DNA of 6,581 nt from Fidelibacterota bacterium. GTDB lineage: Bacteria; Marinisomatota; Marinisomatia; Marinisomatales; UBA1611. Shown piece by piece: positions 1-4,688 of the stretch. The stretch is taken from contig NZKX01000006.1 of the NCBI GenBank assembly GCA_002694025.1, positions 3,454 to 10,034 of the forward strand, in the 5' to 3' direction. Below the pieces are notes generated by a model. That model made no database searches, was not told the DNA's origin, and worked only from the letters and a program-made list of their open reading frames with translations. Made by a program: the position numbers and the translations under genes. The number at the start of each line of letters is the position of its first letter. The first letter of the stretch is position 1.

Positions 1-497
1 CCATAAACGTGCTCTATCGCAAAGGCACAATCCCAAGAAAGGGATAAGAGCCAATTTCCTATAAACATATCAAATCTTTTTGTTTTTCTGTGCACAAGCT
101 CGTGTCCTGGAACAGTACCCATAACACCAATAAATAAACTTGAAATTGCAACTAAGGAAACTTTATCAATAATATTAAGGCTTTCTCTGACTGAAATTAA
201 ATTTATACCTATATAATTTAGTACGAATTCCTGGATAAACGCACTTTGCGAAAGAAGACCAATAGTTACTAGTAAAAATAAAATCAACAAAGGAAGATTG
301 ATATACATAGGAAGATTTAACAAAAAAGGAAAGGAGTAACTAAACCGAGAATCTTCTTCTTTGATTAGGAGATCACCTAAAATAATTAAAAGAGAAAAAC
401 CTAAAAACAAAACAGTTGGACCATGCTGGACCGCTAAACACAAATATAATCCAACGCATAATGTTAAAGTTGATATATAGTATCTTAAATATTTCAT
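1..497 (-). CDS. AlkB-like membrane di-iron hydroxylase / fatty acid desaturase, 5' part only
   Basis: This is the N-terminal 165 codons of an integral-membrane non-haem di-iron enzyme; the C-terminus lies beyond the left edge. I translated the minus strand from the ATG at 497-495; an in-frame TAA at 512-510 lies just upstream, so no earlier ATG is possible. The protein has hydrophobic segments at about residues 8-23, 28-45, 56-83 and 113-130. A GDLLIKEED stretch (41-49) resembles the conserved aspartate region of AlkB proteins. The first histidine box is HELVH (132-136) followed by RKT, and the second begins EHVYG (162-166), where family members continue GHH. These boxes are the iron ligands of alkane 1-monooxygenases and related desaturases or xylene monooxygenases. 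Substrate (alkane, fatty acid or other lipid) cannot be decided, and the third histidine box is outside the window. It is transcribed divergently from the lpxH-like gene. No clear Shine-Dalgarno precedes the start. I am confident of the superfamily and unsure of the substrate. Confidence 0.85.
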   Translation of the reverse strand, partial: MKYLRYYISTLTLCVGLYLCLAVQHGPTVLFLGFSLLIILGDLLIKEEDSRFSYSFPFLLNLPMYINLPLLILFLLVTIGLLSQSAFIQEFVLNYIGINLISVRESLNIIDKVSLVAISSLFIGVMGTVPGHELVHRKTKRFDMFIGNWLLSLSWDCAFAIEHVY

Positions 498-625
498 TAT
501 TAAATCTAATTACAATTTAATGATAAGAAATTATAATTTAAAAAAGATCATTATTGTTAATGAATGATGATTATATAAAAATAATTTAAATTAGGCTTTG
601 ATTAAAAAGCAATCTCAATACTTTT
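498..625. promoter_or_regulatory. Divergent AT-rich intergenic region
   Basis: This 128-bp gap separates the minus-strand AlkB-like gene from the plus-strand LpxH-led chain, so promoters for both are expected here. It is very AT-rich. Candidate elements are weak: TATAAA at 574-579, and TAGGCTTTG at 592-600, which resembles the Bacteroidota -7 box (TAnnTTTG) with one extra spacer base. Neither has a well-spaced partner upstream. A 10-bp direct repeat, ATAATTTAAA, occurs at 533-542 and 581-590. No open reading frame or RNA gene is evident. That promoters lie here follows from gene orientation; their exact positions do not. Confidence 0.4.
548..563. repeat. Short palindrome TCATTA-TTGT-TAATGA, possible operator
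   Basis: There is a perfect inverted repeat with 6-bp arms and a 4-bp centre in the middle of the divergent intergenic region, about 50 bp from one start codon and 62 bp from the other. The position suits an operator for a dimeric regulator acting on both genes. In sequence this AT-rich a 6-bp inverted repeat can arise by chance, and no regulator gene is visible nearby, so this is only a candidate. Confidence 0.2.
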
Positions 626-1366
626 ATGAAATTACCTCTCTATTTTATTTCTGATATCCATTTAAAACTTACTTTAGACCAAGCAGAAACAGATAGGCGT
701 AAAAAGCTCTATCGTTTGTTTGATAAAATTTGTGAAACTGGAGGAACGTGTTTTTTTGTCGGAGATTTATTTGACTTCTATTTTGAATATCCAGATGTCA
801 TTCCAAAGGCATATGTAGATTTTTATGAAAAAGCTTCGTACTTGAAAAAAAATGGAGTTGACCTTCATTTTAAAACTGGGAACCATGATCATTGGTTTCA
901 GGACTTCTTAGAAAAAAAAATAATGACCAAAGTTTACACCAATGATATTGATATAAATATTCATGGGAAAAGATTTTTTATAACCCATGGAGATGGTATT
1001 CTTAGTTGGGATTACGGCTACAGGGTCCTAAAAAAGATAATCCGATCAAGAATTTTTATTACAATTTTTCGTTGGATACATCCTACAATTGCGTATAAAA
1101 TAGCTAAATTTATCTCTAGGAGCGGAAAAGAAGACATGCATGAAGCGGATTTTAATAAAGATGTAAAGATTGAACTGCAAAGTTTTGCTAAAAAACAATT
1201 TAATAATGGTTTCGATTATATGGTGTCAGGCCACTATCATTTGGGAGAAATTTATAATTTAAATAACGGGAAACTGGCAGTTTTAGGGGATTGGTTTCAT
1301 CGTCCAAGCTATGCCAAATTCGATGGCGAAGACCTATCTATGAATCTGTGGGAAAAAAATGATTAA
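626..1366 (+). CDS. lpxH: LpxH-like UDP-2,3-diacylglucosamine pyrophosphohydrolase (calcineurin-like phosphoesterase)
   Basis: This 246-residue calcineurin-like metallophosphoesterase is close in length to E. coli LpxH (240). LpxH cleaves the pyrophosphate of UDP-2,3-diacylglucosamine to lipid X and UMP, the fourth step of lipid A synthesis, at the cytoplasmic face of the inner membrane. All metal-binding motifs are visible in order: SDIHL (D10, H12), GDLFDF (D47), GNHDHW (N86, H87), THGDG (H121) and SGHYHLG (H203, H205). A basic, aromatic-rich segment at about 133-163 sits where LpxH carries its membrane-associating helical cap. The ATG at 626 places the SDIHL motif at the usual distance from the N-terminus; no strong Shine-Dalgarno precedes it. 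It is the first gene of the chain and its last 8 bp overlap the next gene. A divergent LpxH-family paralogue with another nucleotide-lipid substrate is possible, because lpxH neighbours such as other lpx genes are not in the window. Confidence 0.82.
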   Translation: MKLPLYFISDIHLKLTLDQAETDRRKKLYRLFDKICETGGTCFFVGDLFDFYFEYPDVIPKAYVDFYEKASYLKKNGVDLHFKTGNHDHWFQDFLEKKIMTKVYTNDIDINIHGKRFFITHGDGILSWDYGYRVLKKIIRSRIFITIFRWIHPTIAYKIAKFISRSGKEDMHEADFNKDVKIELQSFAKKQFNNGFDYMVSGHYHLGEIYNLNNGKLAVLGDWFHRPSYAKFDGEDLSMNLWEKND

Positions 1367-2492
1367 AAAGATCATACTTGCACTTCTCACTAGTTTAGTT
1401 TTTAACAGCTGTTCAATTGTAACTGGATTATTTGGCAAAAAATCAATTGGTGATCCCAATGATCCTGATTTTTTAAATAGAGTTCAAGAACTAAAAAGTG
1501 CATACAGAGAGGGAGATATTCAGGCATTAGATGAATTGATAGAAGTATATGAAGATCCTGACCTTCATATAAAACTACGTGTTGCGGCGGGGAAAACTTT
1601 AGCACAAACTGAGCATCCTAGGGCACTTCACTCCATCTCTGAAATGGTTGCTACAACAACTGCTCTTGATTATGCTTTGCTTGATGAATCAATAAAAATG
1701 CTTGGGCTTTTCAAAGAAAATCCAAAAGCAGCAGATGCCTTAGTTCGGTCCATGCATAAAATGGAAGATAAAACTAATGAAATACATATTACGTTAGTTA
1801 AAAACCTAAGACGTGTTAGAACAAAAGATCAAATTCTTGCTCTTCTTGATCTTTATGAAGTTGCTAAAAGTAATATGTCCAGGACTGAGCGGCTTTTAAC
1901 AGAAACAATGGGTGCAATTGGGGATGATCAAGTAGTCCCTGTTCTCACTCAAATAGCGAAGGATCCAAAGATTAATATTGGAGTTCGAAATCAAGCCGTA
2001 GAAATATTAGGAAAGAAAAAACCAGACGACGTTGCGGTCGCTTTTGCAGAACTTTTAGGTGACCCTAATACAAATCTTGAAGTTCGCGAATTTGCCCTGA
2101 ATACCATGAAAGGAGTTAAAGAGGAAAACCTTGTACTTGCTCTTCTTAACACTTACAACATGGGTAAAACAGAATATTACAGCCTTTTGAATACTATGCT
2201 TGCTGCTTTAGGTGAATTTGACGATCCTGAAGTAAAAAAAGCAGTTATTGAAATTGCTCATAGTGACAACTATCCAATGGACATTCGAAAAAAAGCGATT
2301 GATAATTTAGCAGCATTCAATGATCCTTCTGTGCTAAATGGTCTCTTACCTATGCTAGAGAATAAAGAGAATTATATTTATTATGATAACATTATTAATA
2401 TGGTTTACAAATTAGGTGAAGAAAAAAAGAATGCTGAGTCCGTAAGACGTATGGCGTACAAAGCTCATTTTTCTAAAAGAGAGTATGACTAG
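1359..2492 (+). CDS. HEAT-repeat lipoprotein, function unknown
   Basis: This 377-residue exported protein begins with a lysine-containing n-region (MIKK), a hydrophobic core and a lipobox-like FNSC with the cysteine at residue 18, so it is probably lipid-anchored. The residues after the cysteine (SIVTG) lack the acidic/lysine signal that sends Bacteroidota lipoproteins to the cell surface, which suggests a periplasm-facing anchor. From about residue 40 to the end it is almost entirely alpha-helical, with repeated helix pairs. Their turns carry recurring motifs such as EDPDLHIKLR, KDPKINIGVR, GDPNTNLEVR and DDPEV, followed by A-x-x-x-L helices. This is the HEAT/PBS-lyase type of repeat and usually makes a protein-binding solenoid. 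No catalytic motif is seen. The ATG lies inside the end of the lpxH-like gene (8-bp overlap, ATGATTAA), with GGGA at 1350-1353 as a possible ribosome binding site, so translation is likely coupled. The binding partner is unknown; a role in envelope assembly is only inference. Confidence 0.8.
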   Translation: MIKKIILALLTSLVFNSCSIVTGLFGKKSIGDPNDPDFLNRVQELKSAYREGDIQALDELIEVYEDPDLHIKLRVAAGKTLAQTEHPRALHSISEMVATTTALDYALLDESIKMLGLFKENPKAADALVRSMHKMEDKTNEIHITLVKNLRRVRTKDQILALLDLYEVAKSNMSRTERLLTETMGAIGDDQVVPVLTQIAKDPKINIGVRNQAVEILGKKKPDDVAVAFAELLGDPNTNLEVREFALNTMKGVKEENLVLALLNTYNMGKTEYYSLLNTMLAALGEFDDPEVKKAVIEIAHSDNYPMDIRKKAIDNLAAFNDPSVLNGLLPMLENKENYIYYDNIINMVYKLGEEKKNAESVRRMAYKAHFSKREYD

Positions 2493-3513
2493 ACTAATTA
2501 AATATTTTCTTTTCGCTCTTGTCTTTGGATTTGCCAATCCAGAACAAAAACCTATAAAAATTAACATTGTAGGTAAAGTACTTAATAAAAATGTCAAAGG
2601 TTTAAAAGGCGTAAAATTAGTAATAGAAAATAATGATGCTAAAAGTTTCGGTAAGGCAAAAACTAAGAGGGATGGAAAATTTACATTTAAAAATATTAAG
2701 TTGATTCCAGGTGAGTATTTACTCAAAGGAAATCACAAAAATTATGGTTATGGAGAAGCAAAGTTTATTGTAGATACTACGGACGTTGATCTTACTCTTT
2801 TAATATCTAATCAGAGTCAAGAACCTGCAATTTCTATGCAAGAAAAACTTCCTAAACAAAGAACGATTTCCGAACAAGAAACCTTAAATTTTGATAAGTA
2901 TTTTTTTGAGTATGAATCAAACTTAGAATCTCTGAAAAAAGAAATAGACTCCCTTAAAAGTGTTGTGAAAGGTTATCAGAAAAAACAAACAATGCCAAAT
3001 GTTGGAAGAGAAATCTTAGATTTAATAACAATCCCTGATTTTCAACATCGGGTAGAACTACAAAATGGAACAATTGTATCTGGCTCACTTATCCAAGAGT
3101 CGGACTCAACCCTGATCCTAAAAACACAGATTGGAACTTTAGTATTTAAAAAAGAAATGGTTGTTAGAATGGATGAGCTAAAAAAACCGGGTCCAAAGGT
3201 TGTTTTTTCAAATGAACCATTTATTGATTATTACCCTGATAAACAAATTTTTTCTGGTAAAGTAAAAAATGTTGGAGAAGTGCGGGCAGATTTTGTAAGG
3301 GTGATTGTTAAATTATTTGACCAAACAACTAAAAGCGCTGGAATGGATTCAATTTTTATAAAAGGAGACAGGACCATTTATGAGACAAATGTTATAGCCG
3401 ACACTGCTCTTAAACCAGGAAAAACTGCACCCTATTCATTGACTGTCCCCATAAAAAAGGGTCGTAAAGCAGAATACCACACAATGGATATACGCTGGGA
3501 ACAAACAAAATAA
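2485..3513 (+). CDS. Exported multidomain protein: beta-sandwich, coiled coil, Sm-like barrel, FxLYD-type C-terminus
   Basis: This 342-residue protein has no function I can name. It starts with a probable signal peptide (MTRLIKYFLFALVFGFA, cleavage near residue 18). Residues about 24-108 look like a carboxypeptidase-regulatory-like/SpaA-type beta-sandwich: VGKVLNK, then GVKLVIE, TKRDGKFTFKNI and PGEYLL are its typical strands. A charged coiled-coil-prone segment follows at about 138-168 (YESNLESLKKEIDSLK). Residues about 188-232 (HRVELQNGTIVSGSL, then LILKTQIGTLVFKKE) resemble a small Sm-like beta-barrel. The C-terminal part, about 253-340, fits the FxLYD family (FSGKVKNVGEVRADFVRV, later ALKPGKTAPYSLTVP), an immunoglobulin-like extracytoplasmic domain. 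The start overlaps the HEAT lipoprotein stop by 8 bp (ATGACTAG), with AGAGAG at 2478-2483 upstream. The order of domains suggests a periplasmic or envelope-bound adaptor. The domain calls are made by eye, and the Sm-like one is the least certain. Confidence 0.75.
   Translation: MTRLIKYFLFALVFGFANPEQKPIKINIVGKVLNKNVKGLKGVKLVIENNDAKSFGKAKTKRDGKFTFKNIKLIPGEYLLKGNHKNYGYGEAKFIVDTTDVDLTLLISNQSQEPAISMQEKLPKQRTISEQETLNFDKYFFEYESNLESLKKEIDSLKSVVKGYQKKQTMPNVGREILDLITIPDFQHRVELQNGTIVSGSLIQESDSTLILKTQIGTLVFKKEMVVRMDELKKPGPKVVFSNEPFIDYYPDKQIFSGKVKNVGEVRADFVRVIVKLFDQTTKSAGMDSIFIKGDRTIYETNVIADTALKPGKTAPYSLTVPIKKGRKAEYHTMDIRWEQTK
3497..3513 (+). promoter_or_regulatory. ATAA stop/start overlap with GGGA ribosome-binding candidate
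   Basis: At the junction between the FxLYD-type gene and the PHP gene, the TAA stop (3511-3513) overlaps an in-frame ATA (3510-3512) of the downstream gene as ATAA, the same geometry as the common ATGA coupling. GGGA at 3497-3500 lies 9 bp before the ATA. No ATG, GTG or TTG exists in this frame between the preceding stop (TAA, 3465-3467) and the TTG at 3624. An ATA start fits both the 8-bp overlaps of the two upstream junctions and the need to include the signal peptide. ATA initiation is rare, so CTG at 3495 or a -1 slip on the A-run at 3507-3510 remain alternatives. Confidence 0.35.
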
Positions 3514-4613
3514 ATTATTTTTTACTACTCTTATCTCTTTCTTTCATATTCTCCCATGGTAAGAGAGAAAATCGACAAATTGAGTTTCCAAACCTTCCCG
3601 GGTTTAAAACTCTAGTATGTGACTTGCATATGCATTCCGTTTTCTCTGATGGAAGCGTTTGGCCTGATATTCGAATTGAGGAAGCAAAAAGAGATGGGTT
3701 AGATGTTATTGCCACAACAGAGCACCTAGAGTATCAACCTTGGAAAGATGATATTCCTCATCCAAACAGAAATAGATCTTACGAGTATCACAATAAATTT
3801 GCTCAAGGATCCAATGTTATGGTTATTAACGGTTCAGAAATAACCAGAGATATGCCTCCCGGTCATTCAAACGCTATTTTTATAGAAGATGCAAATAAAC
3901 TGATTACTAATGATCCTATAGATGCATATCGCGAAGCTCGTAGACAGGATGCATTTATTTTTTGGAACCATCCATATTGGGCTAGTCAGTCGCCTGATGC
4001 AAGTGTACCCTTAAGTCAAATGCATAAAGATTTAATGAACGAAGGACTTATTGAGGGAATTGAAATTGTTAATGATACTACCTTTTCTAATGATGCACTT
4101 CAATTAGCTCTGGATTATAATCTAACAATTTTAGGGACATCAGACATACATGGAATAGTAGATTGGCAATATCGCATTCCTTCAGGCGGACACAGACCAG
4201 TAACCCTAGTATTTGCCCGTGAGAAAACAAAAAATTCATTGAAGAGAGCCCTAAGAAAGGGGCAGACAGTTGTGTGGTTTAAGAAAACATTAATCGGCAG
4301 AGAAAATTTCCTTATCCCTTTAATTAACTCTAGTCTAAATGTGATTTCTGCTGAGTACCTTGAGAATACAATAATTGCTCACGTTACCATTTCTAATAAT
4401 TCAGATGCACCATTTACTCTAAAAAATAAAAGTAAGTATGATTTTTATAATTTAACCGATCTAGTAAGAATCCCCGCCCATGGAAAAGTCAATATTGATG
4501 TTAGAACTATTGAAAAGATGAGAAAATTTAAGTTGCAATTTGAAGTCTTGAACGCACTTACCGCTCCTCAAACACATCCTATCGTAAATATTATTGTTAG
4601 AGCAAAGCAATAA
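3510..4613 (+). CDS. Exported PHP-domain phosphodiesterase, Sb-PDE type (start codon uncertain)
   Basis: This PHP-superfamily metal-dependent hydrolase resembles Sb-PDE, the Sphingobium phosphodiesterase that hydrolyses haloalkyl phosphate diesters. The natural substrate here is unknown. With the start placed at ATA 3510 it has 367 residues. It begins with a signal peptide (INYFLLLLSLSFIFSHG) and an entry segment (EFPNLPGFKTLVCD) typical of the family. Metal ligands run in order: DLHMHS (H40, H42), SDG (D47), TEH (E71, H72), GSE (E110), GHSN (H119), WNHPYW (H154) and SDIHG (D212, H214). Residues about 270-367 form a beta-rich C-terminal domain. A start at TTG 3624 or ATG 3630 would fall within the first metal motif and remove the signal peptide, so it is unlikely. 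The frame is open from 3468, but no standard start codon lies before 3624. It is the last gene of the chain and probably acts in the periplasm. The family call is strong; the start is not. Confidence 0.85.
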   Translation: MNYFLLLLSLSFIFSHGKRENRQIEFPNLPGFKTLVCDLHMHSVFSDGSVWPDIRIEEAKRDGLDVIATTEHLEYQPWKDDIPHPNRNRSYEYHNKFAQGSNVMVINGSEITRDMPPGHSNAIFIEDANKLITNDPIDAYREARRQDAFIFWNHPYWASQSPDASVPLSQMHKDLMNEGLIEGIEIVNDTTFSNDALQLALDYNLTILGTSDIHGIVDWQYRIPSGGHRPVTLVFAREKTKNSLKRALRKGQTVVWFKKTLIGRENFLIPLINSSLNVISAEYLENTIIAHVTISNNSDAPFTLKNKSKYDFYNLTDLVRIPAHGKVNIDVRTIEKMRKFKLQFEVLNALTAPQTHPIVNIIVRAKQ

Positions 4614-4688
4614 ATTATATTTAACTTATTGATAATTTTAGCCCTAATAATCAAACAATTTCGGACTTGACTTATAATAAAGGAAAAA
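4614..4688. other. Short intergenic gap before the receptor gene
   Basis: This is the only gap over a few bases between plus-strand genes, so it may end the four-gene transcript and start a new one. It contains an imperfect inverted repeat (4629-4654). TATAAT at 4673-4678 and TTGACT at 4667-4672 look like promoter boxes, but they overlap almost completely and sit too close to the start codon to form a normal promoter. AAAGGA at 4679-4684 before the ATG at 4689 is a plausible ribosome binding site. No promoter can be called with confidence, so readthrough from the upstream genes is possible. Confidence 0.4.
4629..4654. repeat. Imperfect inverted repeat, weak terminator candidate
   Basis: The arms TTGATAATT and AATAATCAA pair at 8 of 9 positions around an 8-base loop. 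It lies 15 bp after the stop of the PHP gene, where a terminator would be expected. The stem is AT-rich and is followed by ACAATTTCGG with no run of T, so it is not a convincing intrinsic terminator. It could equally be an mRNA 3' stem or chance. Confidence 0.2.

Noticed and set aside
1402..1605. Short minus-strand open frame, with a similar one at 3515-3715
   Set aside because: Both are antisense to recognisable plus-strand coding sequence and look like chance open frames.
2412..2726. 104-codon open frame on the minus strand
   Set aside because: It spans the end of the HEAT lipoprotein and the start of the next gene, both well supported on the plus strand; no promoter, ribosome site or family resemblance.
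4667..4678. TTGACT and TATAAT before the receptor gene as a sigma-70 promoter
   Set aside because: The boxes are adjacent with no spacer, and TATAAT is only about 10 bp before the ATG, so they cannot act together as -35 and -10 elements.
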